From the NCBI GenBank assembly GCA_903921785.1, contig CAIXRH010000337.1, forward strand, positions 1 to 64,000: a stretch of DNA of 64,000 nucleotides, read 5' to 3'. The position numbers and the translations under genes are program-made. The notes under the pieces are model-generated. The model did no database searches and was not told where the DNA came from. It was given only the letters and a program-made list of their open reading frames with translations. Each line of letters opens with the position of its first letter. Position 1 is the stretch's first letter. The DNA is from an uncultured Pseudomonadota bacterium (GTDB lineage: Bacteria > Myxococcota_A > UBA796 > SXON01). This document shows, in pieces, positions 19,060 through 26,770 of this stretch.

Positions 19060-20432
19060 TGAGCGGATCTGTCTCCGAACTCTGCGGCTGGGCAGCCGCC
19101 CTCACTCCCTCGCAGCTCCCGCCCGACGTGGCTCGGGCCGCGCGGCTGCAACACCTCGGCCTGGCCGGGGCGTCGCGGCGCCTCGCTCCCCTGCCCTCGC
19201 GCGCCGCCTGCGGCAGCGGACCGGCCGGAGAGCTCGCCGCGTTCCTCCTCTATCACTTCGACGACTCGCTGCTGGGCGGGCGTGTCAGCGCCGCCGCCCT
19301 GCCGCTGGCCTGGGCGGGACCGTCCGGCACCACCGACGAGCTGATCGCGGCCACGGTCGCCGCGAACGAAGTGGCGGGCCGCGTGGGCCTCGCCGGCTCC
19401 CTGGGCCGCGGCCCCGGAGAGGTCGACGTGCGCCCGCTCCGCGCCGGCGCCGCCGTGATGCGCGCCCGGCTGGAGCATGCCAGCGCCGCCGCCATGACCG
19501 CCGCCGTGGAAGCCGCCCTGGAGTCTTCGGCGCCGGTGCCGCTCGGCGAGGTCGCCACGGCGGCCGGGGCGGCGCGGATCGCGGGAGAAATCCTCGGTGG
19601 AGGCGGTATCGGCGGGGCGAACCCGGCGCGGATCGAGGCCTGGGGCGGCGCCGGAAACGTCTGGTTCACCCGCACGCTCACCTGTCCGCGGTTCCCGGGC
19701 TCTCCCGGGGCGAACGTGGCGCTCGACGCGCTGGACGTGATCCTCGGTCGGCACCTCAAGGCCGCCGAGAAGCGCCTGCGCGCCGATCAGGTCGAGCGGG
19801 TCGATGTGCGGGTGAGCTTCGCGTCGGCGGTCTGCGCCAAGGCCACGGAGGGGCTCACTCCGCCGGCGCTCGGGGCGTGGTCGCTGGCCGAGGCCCTCTC
19901 GCTGCTGCTGGTGCACCACGAGCTCGGGCCCGAGTGGCTGGAGAGCGGCGCGTCCGGGGAGAAGGCGGAGGAGGTCGCGGCGCTCGCCAGCCGCGTCACG
20001 ATCACCCCCGACTGGAAGCTCTCGGCCCGGCGGCTGCGGGTGCTCGCGCAGGCGCTCGGCCCGGTGCTGGGGCCGGTCGGCGTGGCCAAGCTGCTCCGGT
20101 CGGCGCGGCCACACCTCGGCGGCGAGCTCGACGCCGACCAGCTCGTGCCCCTGTTCCGCGAGCGGCCGTGGGAGGCGCTCACCGGCCTCCGCAAGCGCGG
20201 CGGGCTCGACGCGTGCGACCTTGTCTCGGCGCGCTGCTACCCCGCCGAGGTGAAGCTCTACACCACCCGCGGCGGCTGGTGGCCCGAGCGCCGCAACACC
20301 CCCACGGGCATCGCCGAGGGACTCGAGGGCGCCGCGCGCGCCCGCTTCGGGAACGAAGCCGCGGCCGAGTCGCTGCTCGCCGCCCGGGGCGACAAGCCCG
20401 CGGCCGAGTGGATCGCGGAGCTGCGCGCATGA
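19059..20432 (+). CDS. MmgE/PrpD-like family protein
   Basis: ATGA overlap with the previous stop; 'SELCGWAAALTPSQLPPDVARAARLQHLGLAG...'; 'FPGSPGANVALDALDVILGRHLKAAEKRLRADQVERVDVRVSF'. Confidence 0.65.
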   Translation: MSGSVSELCGWAAALTPSQLPPDVARAARLQHLGLAGASRRLAPLPSRAACGSGPAGELAAFLLYHFDDSLLGGRVSAAALPLAWAGPSGTTDELIAATVAANEVAGRVGLAGSLGRGPGEVDVRPLRAGAAVMRARLEHASAAAMTAAVEAALESSAPVPLGEVATAAGAARIAGEILGGGGIGGANPARIEAWGGAGNVWFTRTLTCPRFPGSPGANVALDALDVILGRHLKAAEKRLRADQVERVDVRVSFASAVCAKATEGLTPPALGAWSLAEALSLLLVHHELGPEWLESGASGEKAEEVAALASRVTITPDWKLSARRLRVLAQALGPVLGPVGVAKLLRSARPHLGGELDADQLVPLFRERPWEALTGLRKRGGLDACDLVSARCYPAEVKLYTTRGGWWPERRNTPTGIAEGLEGAARARFGNEAAAESLLAARGDKPAAEWIAELRA

Positions 20433-20926
20433 TCGCCACCTTGCATGTGCTCAACCTCCTCGCCGGCACCATCCACGGCGGCGCGCTGCTCGTGTTCGCG
20501 CTGCTGCTGAACTTCCGGAAGGCCATCCCCCACGTGAAGACGTGGGACGTGGTGCGGGTGTACCGCGCCTTTGGCGCCGGCATCGGCCTCTCCCTGGGCG
20601 CCTTCGTGCCCACCGAGCTCTACCGGCACATCCTCGGGATGAACGCGGGGGCGAAGCTGCCGCAGGCCCTGGCCCTGCGCTGGGACAGCACGGACCACAG
20701 CTTCAACTCTGCGAAGATGATCCTGCTCTTCGTGCTGTGGGTCTCCTACATCCACCTCGAGGTGTGGACCATCGAGCCCACCCGCCGGCTGGACAAGGAC
20801 GGCAAGGTCACCGACGTGGCGGCCTACGAAGCGGCCACCAACCGGATCGCCCGGCAGTTGGCGTTCAACGCGGTGGTCTTCGCCACGCTCCTCTCGCTCG
20901 GCGCGCTCACCCAGGGCTGGATGTGA
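20429..20926 (+). CDS. Integral membrane protein, 4 TM
   Basis: MIATLHVLNLLAGTIHGGALLVFALLLNFRKAIPHVKTWDVVRVYRAFGAGIGLSLGAFVPTELYRHILG...; overlaps the upstream stop by 4 nt. Confidence 0.85.
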   Translation: MIATLHVLNLLAGTIHGGALLVFALLLNFRKAIPHVKTWDVVRVYRAFGAGIGLSLGAFVPTELYRHILGMNAGAKLPQALALRWDSTDHSFNSAKMILLFVLWVSYIHLEVWTIEPTRRLDKDGKVTDVAAYEAATNRIARQLAFNAVVFATLLSLGALTQGWM

Positions 20927-21066
20927 TCCACCCCCAGGAGATGGCGCCGTGGCACGTCGGGGAGTGGGTCTTCTTCGTGGCCGCGAACCTCATCATCATC
21001 TACTTCTGTGCACCCAAGGTGCTGGTGGATGTGCGGAAGTGGCTCGGGGGGCGGAAGGCGGTCTGA
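20923..21066 (+). CDS. Small single-TM protein (47 aa)
   Basis: GTGA overlap start (alternative ATG at 20941): VIHPQEMAPWHVGEWVFFVAANLIIIYFCAPKVLVDVRKWLGGRKAV. Confidence 0.6.
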   Translation: MIHPQEMAPWHVGEWVFFVAANLIIIYFCAPKVLVDVRKWLGGRKAV

Positions 21067-21450
21067 GCGGGAAAGGCCGGGAAGAAGCTGGCGCCGAGGG
21101 GCCCCTGCGTCGAGCGGCGCGCCGACCGAGGTCGGCGACGTCCACGCCTCGGCCGTTCCCTGCGTTCGTCGCTTCGTTTGCAGAACGGCACGGAGCCCGC
21201 GTTGCCCGGTCCCGGGAACCCGGGGTAGAGGCCGCCGCCAGAGGACTCCCATGCTCTCCCGAATTCCTCTCACACCCGTTCGCGGGGTGGATGCGCCTTC
21301 TGTCGTGTTCGTGGGCTCGGGCGTGAAGCCCGCGTGGACGCCTGCCGAACGTTTCGCACCGGTGCTGTCGCGTGCGGTGTTTCGTACGCGGTGGCTCGAC
21401 TCGTACGCGACGCCCTGCCACGCCCACGGCCGATCGTTCTGAGTTCGGTC

Positions 21451-22920
21451 ATGCCCGACGCCGCGATTCGCCCGGTCATCGAACACATCCACGCCGCATC
21501 GCGCGCGTTGCGGTCGCGGGAGCTCCGGGAGTCCCTCCGGCACATCGGCAGCGAGGACGCGGCGCTGCTCCGCCGGGCGATCCTGCGGGTCACCGCCTTC
21601 GTCGACGACTCGATCTCCAACCCGGTCCTCGGCTCCCTCTTCGCGCGCACGGCCGAGGACCCGGTGAACGCCCTGGCCGCCGCGCTCGCCGAAGCCTACG
21701 GCGTGGCTCGCACCTACCCGGGCACCACCGGCACCACGGGGCTCAACGTGCCCGCGGTGCTGACGCTCGCCCACGAAGGCGAGACCATCGCGGTCGCCCG
21801 GGATTGTCACGTGTCCGTCATCGGGGCGCTCTGCCTCTCGGGCGCCACGCCGGTGTACCTGGAACCGCCGTTCGACGCGGCGCGCGGGCTGATGCTCCCG
21901 CCGACGCCCGCGGAGGTCGCCGCCTTGCTCAACGCGAACCCTGCCGTGAGGGCCCTCGTGGTGACGATGCCGACCTACCACGGGCTGATGGGGGACGTGG
22001 CCGGGGTGGTCGCCGAGTGCCACCGACGGGGGGTGCTCGCCATGGTGGACGAAGCGCACGGCCCTCACTACCGCTTCCTCCGGGCCCTCGGGTACCCCGT
22101 ATGCGCGGAAGACGCCGGCGCCGACGTGGTGACGCAGTCCACCCACAAGGTGCTCTCGGCGCTGAGCCAGGCTTCGCTGCTCCACTTCAACAACCTCGGG
22201 CTGGTGATGCGCTACGAGGAGTTCCAGTCGATGGGCTTCCAGTCCACGTCGTTTTCGTACCCCCTGTTGATGTCGATCGAGCAGGCCATCGAGCGCATCA
22301 CCTCCCAGGGGCACGACGACTGGCTCGCGGCGCTCGACCTCGCGGCGCGGCTCGGCCACATGGCGGGGCGGATCGAGGGCGTCACCGTCCTGGGCGAAAA
22401 CGTCATCGATGGCGTGCGCGTCGTCGGGCGAGACCGCTGCCGCGTCACCCTGGATGTGCGCGGCACGGGCTGGACGGGGTACGCGCTCGCCCGCGCCCTG
22501 GCGGAGCGGGGCAACGTCGTGGAGATGGCGACGCAGGACCTGCTGCTCTTGCTCGTGAGCCCCAGCGTGTCGGAGATGCAGGTGGACACGACGATCGCGG
22601 ACCTGCTCGACATCCTGCATGACGACGTCCCGCCCCATCCGGACCCGGCCTTGCTGGTGCCGCCGCCGCTGCCGGAGCAGGTGCTCACCCCCCGGCAGGC
22701 CACCCTGTCGCGAGCCCGGATCCGGGTGCCGCGGCGGGAGGCCGTCGGCCGCGTGAGCGCCGAGACCATCGGCGCGTACCCGCCGGGGCAGGCGATCTTC
22801 GTGCCCGGGGAGCGGATCCACGCCGAAGGGGTGGAGTTCCTGGAGGGGGTCGTCGCCAGCGGCGGGCACCTCAAGCGGGTCCACGACGACGACTTTCAGA
22901 CGATCGAGGTGCTCGCGTGA
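21451..22920 (+). CDS. Orn/Lys/Arg decarboxylase-family PLP enzyme
   Basis: Start MPDAAIRPVIEHIH; 'TYPGTTGTTGLNVPAVLTLAHEGETIAVARDCHVSVIGALCLSGATPVYLEP', 'MVDEAHGPHYRF', PLP-Lys 'VVTQSTHKVLSALSQASLLHF'. Confidence 0.9.
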   Translation: MPDAAIRPVIEHIHAASRALRSRELRESLRHIGSEDAALLRRAILRVTAFVDDSISNPVLGSLFARTAEDPVNALAAALAEAYGVARTYPGTTGTTGLNVPAVLTLAHEGETIAVARDCHVSVIGALCLSGATPVYLEPPFDAARGLMLPPTPAEVAALLNANPAVRALVVTMPTYHGLMGDVAGVVAECHRRGVLAMVDEAHGPHYRFLRALGYPVCAEDAGADVVTQSTHKVLSALSQASLLHFNNLGLVMRYEEFQSMGFQSTSFSYPLLMSIEQAIERITSQGHDDWLAALDLAARLGHMAGRIEGVTVLGENVIDGVRVVGRDRCRVTLDVRGTGWTGYALARALAERGNVVEMATQDLLLLLVSPSVSEMQVDTTIADLLDILHDDVPPHPDPALLVPPPLPEQVLTPRQATLSRARIRVPRREAVGRVSAETIGAYPPGQAIFVPGERIHAEGVEFLEGVVASGGHLKRVHDDDFQTIEVLA

Positions 22921-23264
22921 AAATCCCGCCGGTCGTCGTCATCCTCGCCTGCGCCGCGCTCAGCACGCTCACGGACACCCTCGGCACGCTCTACTGGGAG
23001 TCCCGCTCCGGGCTCACGCTCGGCGCGACGATCGTGCTCGCCCCGTTGGTCTTCGTCCTCTTCGGGTGGGTGGGCGCGAACCAGGGGCTCGCGACGGCCT
23101 CCGGCTACACCAACTCGCTCATCGTGGCCGGGCCGATCCTCGTGGGGCTGCTCCTCCGGCGGGAGTTGGCGCAGGTGTCGGCGTTGCAGCTCGTCGGCCT
23201 CGGCCTCATCTTCGTGGGGATCGGGATGGTGGCGCTGTTCCGCCCCGCTGTCGCTACGCCTTGA
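22917..23264 (+). CDS. Small 4-TM EamA/SMR-like transporter
   Basis: GTGA overlap with the decarboxylase; VKIPPVVVILACAALSTLTDTLGTLYWESRSGLTLGATIVLAPLVFVLFGWVGANQGLATASGYTNSLIVAGPILVGLLLRRE... Confidence 0.85.
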   Translation: MKIPPVVVILACAALSTLTDTLGTLYWESRSGLTLGATIVLAPLVFVLFGWVGANQGLATASGYTNSLIVAGPILVGLLLRRELAQVSALQLVGLGLIFVGIGMVALFRPAVATP

Positions 23265-23500
23265 GGCCCAGCGCCCACGAAGGGCCCGGCGGGCACGACG
23301 GTGAACCCGCCGGGCGCCCGGGACTTCGCGCGGGTCCACCCGGCGTCGGCGATCGGAGCGGCGGCGTCCCCCACGACGGCGGGCGTATCGGAGCCGCACG
23401 CGAGGAGGAGAAGGAGCATGCGCCCAGCATGACCGCTCCCGCGCGCGACGGGTTCCCGAATCGATCGTTTTCGCGACGGTCGGTTCTTCGGTCTGCCCTG

Positions 23501-23552
23501 CCCTCCCGGCCCGACCCCACCCTCGCGAGCCAGGACCAACGTCGGCGCCCGC
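23501..23552 (-). repeat. Post-stop intergenic repeat, copy B
   Basis: ccctcccggcccgaccccaccctcgcgagccaggaccaacgtcggcgcccgcg; reverse complement of the copy A/C/E consensus. Confidence 0.75.
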
Positions 23553-23565
23553 GATAGGCGAAGGC

Positions 23566-24501
23566 ATGGCCACGCGAGCGGTCCTGGCCCCCGCAGTCTT
23601 CCCGGTGCTCCGCGGCGGTGTTGGCGTGGGGCTCGTTCCGTTCCTCCTGGACGCGCTCCCCCGGCTCGACGCGTGGCGGCCGCCCGGCACCCTCCGTCGC
23701 CAGGTCCTGTGGTCGGTGGCGGCGACCGGCGAGCGTGTCCTCGCGCTGGACCTCTCCCCGGGCGACGCGCTGCCCGAAGGCGCGACCGCCTGGGCCTGCG
23801 GGGACACGACCTGGACCGAAGGCCACGTCCAGGGCGGGGCGTTCGTGGCCGACCGCACCGCTCCCCTGGGCTGGCGCGGCCTGCCGCCCCCGCGGGGCCT
23901 CGGCGGCGAACCGGAGATCGCCGCCGCCGACCTTGGTCCCCTCACCCTCGCTGCGCAGTCCTGGCTGGGCGCCCCGGTGGACGACGAAGTCCGGCTCGTC
24001 CCCCCCGATCCGGCGTGGCCGGCGCGGTTCGCGGCGCTCCGGGCCGAGGTGCAGGCCCGCCTCGGGCCGGACCGGTTGGGACGCATTGAACACTACGGCA
24101 GCACCGCCGTGCCGGGGCTCGCCGCGAAGCCGGTCGTGGACCTGCTTTTGGAGATCGCCGACCTCCCCTCCGCGCGTCGCGCCATCTTCGCAACCTTCAC
24201 CCGGGAGAACGAGGAGGTCTGGGCCGACGGCGACCACGTCCTCGTCGTCCTCCGCGCGTCGGGCGCGGGCACGCGGGTGGCCCATCTGCACTTCGCCCCG
24301 GCGGGGCACCGGATCTGGGAGGGCGTCGCCTTCCGCGACCGCCTCCGCGCCGACCCCGCCCTCGCCGCGCGCTACCTCGCCCTGAAGCGCGCCCTCGCCG
24401 CCGCGCACCCCCACGACCGCGAAGCCTACACCGACGGCAAGACGGCGTTCGTGGCGGGGGCGGCCCAAGCGGCACCCGACCCCAAGGAACCGCCCCGGTG
24501 A
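23566..24501 (+). CDS. GrpB-family protein with N-terminal extension
   Basis: 'VRLVPPDPAWPARFAALRAEVQARLGPDRLGRIEHYGSTAVPGLAAKPVVDLLLEI...' GrpB/UPF0157 core; 'VAFRDRLRADPALAARYLALKRALAAAHPHDREAYTDGKTAFV'. Confidence 0.9.
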   Translation: MATRAVLAPAVFPVLRGGVGVGLVPFLLDALPRLDAWRPPGTLRRQVLWSVAATGERVLALDLSPGDALPEGATAWACGDTTWTEGHVQGGAFVADRTAPLGWRGLPPPRGLGGEPEIAAADLGPLTLAAQSWLGAPVDDEVRLVPPDPAWPARFAALRAEVQARLGPDRLGRIEHYGSTAVPGLAAKPVVDLLLEIADLPSARRAIFATFTRENEEVWADGDHVLVVLRASGAGTRVAHLHFAPAGHRIWEGVAFRDRLRADPALAARYLALKRALAAAHPHDREAYTDGKTAFVAGAAQAAPDPKEPPR

Positions 24502-24658
24502 CCTCGTCACCCCCGGCGTTCTTTGGCCCGCGACGCCTACGACCCCAAGGAACCGCCCGGGTGACCGGGTCACCCCCCGGGTTCCTTGGCCTCCGACGCG
24601 CCACGACCCCAAGGAATCGCCCGGGTGACCTCGTCACCCCCGGCGTTCCTTGGCCTCA
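24478..24658. repeat. Three tandem 63-64 bp palindromic units
   Basis: Units begin 24478, 24541, 24605: gaccccaaggaaccgcc(c)gggtgacc(t/g)(c/g)gtcaccccc..g(g/c)gttccttggcc; each is an inverted repeat CCAAGGAACC...GGTGACC/GGTCACC...GGTTCCTTGG. Confidence 0.92.
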
Positions 24659-24673
24659 GCGCTGTCGCCAAAG

Positions 24674-24866
24674 GGGAGCTCCACCACGGAGCACACGGAG
24701 GACACGGAGAGCACGGAGGACGCCGGGAGGAGGACCTGACCCCGGGAGACGGTGGCCCCTCGTCACCGCGGGCGCGTAGCAGACGGTGGCCGCCGGCCAC
24801 GAACAGCTCGGCGATCGTGCCTCCTCCCCCCTCTTCTCCGTGCGCTCCGTGCCCGCTGTGGTGACC
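24674..24866. repeat. MITE-like element with CCACGGAG...-type terminal inverted repeats
   Basis: 'ccaccacggagcacacggaggacacggagagcacggagg' at the left end and 'cttctccgtgcgctccgtgcccgctgtggtg' at the right end are imperfect inverted repeats; a solo end occurs at 8876-8900 'caccacggaggacacggagag'. Confidence 0.6.
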
Positions 24867-24899
24867 CTGCCCCATCCGTCGGGCTACCCTGTACGGACG

Positions 24900-25286
24900 A
24901 TGTCGACCGCCGAGCCGCTGCCCCCGCTCACCGAGGCCGACGTACCGGCGTGGGTGCGGCTGCGGCGCGACAAGGCGGGGGAGCCGTACCTCGTGGTCGC
25001 GTGGTGGCCGAGGCTCACGCGGCTCACCCTCCCGACCCGTAAGCGGCCGACGGGCCACGGATGGGAGCTGCGTGGCCAAGGGAGTATGGCGTTCGTCCTG
25101 CTCGGGCTCTCGGGCCAGCTTCCCTGGTTGGTGCAACAGATGCCGGGAACGCCGTGGTGGTTGTCCATCCCGGCCGGCTTCCCGGTCGTCGTTGGTTCGT
25201 TGAGTGTCTTCACGGAGATGTTCGCGCTCGACCGCGCGCAGGCCCGGATCCACGCCGCCCGTGGCCGCCGCCCCGCCGGCGGCTGA
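24900..25286 (+). CDS. Hypothetical protein with one or two hydrophobic segments
   Basis: MSTAEPLPPLTEADVPAWVRLRRDKAGEPYLVVAWWPRLTRLTLPTRKRPTGHGWELRGQGSMAFVLLGLSGQLPWLVQ... Confidence 0.6.
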   Translation: MSTAEPLPPLTEADVPAWVRLRRDKAGEPYLVVAWWPRLTRLTLPTRKRPTGHGWELRGQGSMAFVLLGLSGQLPWLVQQMPGTPWWLSIPAGFPVVVGSLSVFTEMFALDRAQARIHAARGRRPAGG

Positions 25287-25457
25287 GCCGCGCCCTCGCC
25301 CTTCTCGCCCCGGCGGCGCCTCGACCGCCGACGGTGGCGGGTCGGCACGGCGGTCCACCCGCGCCGCTCCTTCGACCTCGTTCGTGTCCTTCGTCAGTAG
25401 AGCGTCAGGTGCGGCCGTCGTCGCGCACCGCGGGGCCCCGGCGCGGTCGGAGGCGGC

Positions 25458-26726
25458 ATGCTCGCCAGCTTCGTCGTCGCGCTGCTGCTCCTCGTGCGTG
25501 TCGCCCTCGCCTGCTGCGGCGCCGACGTTGACCGCGAAGAACGCCAGGCCCACGCGCCGCTCGTCGCCATCGGCGTGGTGGTGGACGTGGAGGTGGTCGA
25601 CGAGGGCGACCCCACGGACCGCTTCTACACCCCCACCGTCTACGAGTCGGTGCGCGTGACCCGCGTGCTCAAGGGGCAGCTCGATCGCCCGGGACTGCGC
25701 ATCCGGACCTGGGTCCCGACCTGGGGCTCGTGCATGAGCGCGCGCGTCGTTCCCGTGGGGCGAGAGGTCTATGTGCTCGTCGCGCCGGATGAGACCGGGA
25801 CCGTCACCCTCGGCGCCTGCACCGGCGACGTCGGGGAGACCGCCTGGCGCGACGACCTCGAGGCCCTCGCGCAGCTCCACCCCGAGACCGCCGGGCACTT
25901 CCCCGGCCTCGACCTCCCCGAACCCGCGACCACCCGCACTCCCCTCCCCGTCCGCGACGGCCTCCGCGCACGCGTCCGCCGCGGCGGCGCCCTCGCGGAT
26001 GCACAGCTCCTGGCCGCCCCAGCGCCCTCCGGCACCGTCGCCGCCCTGGTGGAGGACGACGGGCTCTACTTCCGCGAGGAGCTCCCCCTCGGCGACCTGC
26101 AGCCGGTGACCGCCGCGGTCACCCCGGTCCGCCTCGGCGCCGACCTCTACTGGCGCGCGGGGGTCCCGTTCGCGGACCCCAGCCACCCGATCGACGCGCC
26201 CGGGCTCGTCGTCCACGCGCCGCTGCCGGCCAGCGCGCTCGCCGACCGGTGGCGCGAACGCCCCCCGCCGGAGGAGCGCGGGCCGGCGTCTCCGGGCAGG
26301 TGGCTCCGGCCCGCGGCACCCTTGACGCTCTACGACCGCACCGGCGCCCGGCTGGTGACCGGCGCGGCCGAGGACATGCTGGTCCAGGACCCCGGCGGGA
26401 GCGCCTGGCGGGAAGTCGGGGTCTCCACGGTCCAACTCCAAGGGCGCGCGTGGGTGCGAGGGGCGATCGCGGACGGCGAGGGCGTCGGCATCGGCATGCT
26501 GATCGGCTCCGCCCACCTCCGCGAAGTGAGCCTCCACCCCGGAGACACCCTCTACGACCCCGGCACGGGCGTGGCGTTCGCCACCGCCGACTACAGCAGC
26601 GTGGTGGAGCTCTCCCACGAAGACGGGCGCCTCCTCGTCGCCAGGCACCACCTCGGCCGCTGGTGGATCGGCGAGGTGGAGCGAGCGCCCGCCGCACCCG
26701 TCCCCGCGCCGGACGATCCGAGCTGA
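25458..26726 (+). CDS. Secreted hypothetical protein
   Basis: Signal peptide MLASFVVALLLLVRVALACCGADVD...; uninterrupted 422-aa ORF. Confidence 0.75.
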   Translation: MLASFVVALLLLVRVALACCGADVDREERQAHAPLVAIGVVVDVEVVDEGDPTDRFYTPTVYESVRVTRVLKGQLDRPGLRIRTWVPTWGSCMSARVVPVGREVYVLVAPDETGTVTLGACTGDVGETAWRDDLEALAQLHPETAGHFPGLDLPEPATTRTPLPVRDGLRARVRRGGALADAQLLAAPAPSGTVAALVEDDGLYFREELPLGDLQPVTAAVTPVRLGADLYWRAGVPFADPSHPIDAPGLVVHAPLPASALADRWRERPPPEERGPASPGRWLRPAAPLTLYDRTGARLVTGAAEDMLVQDPGGSAWREVGVSTVQLQGRAWVRGAIADGEGVGIGMLIGSAHLREVSLHPGDTLYDPGTGVAFATADYSSVVELSHEDGRLLVARHHLGRWWIGEVERAPAAPVPAPDDPS

Positions 26727-26770
26727 CGACTCACGGTGGCCCCGCCGCCGGCGCGTTTCGCTGTCGGCGT

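Noticed and set aside
23254-23433. Short minus-strand lipoprotein-like start 'MLLLLLACGSDTPAVVGDAAAP' at about 23430
   Set aside because: The frame runs through into the transporter gene antisense (to 23105) with no sensible C-terminus; at best a decayed remnant.
24478-24658. CRISPR array of palindromic repeats
   Set aside because: Units are contiguous with only ~15-bp variable linkers and no cas genes nearby; they fit palindromic repeat elements instead.
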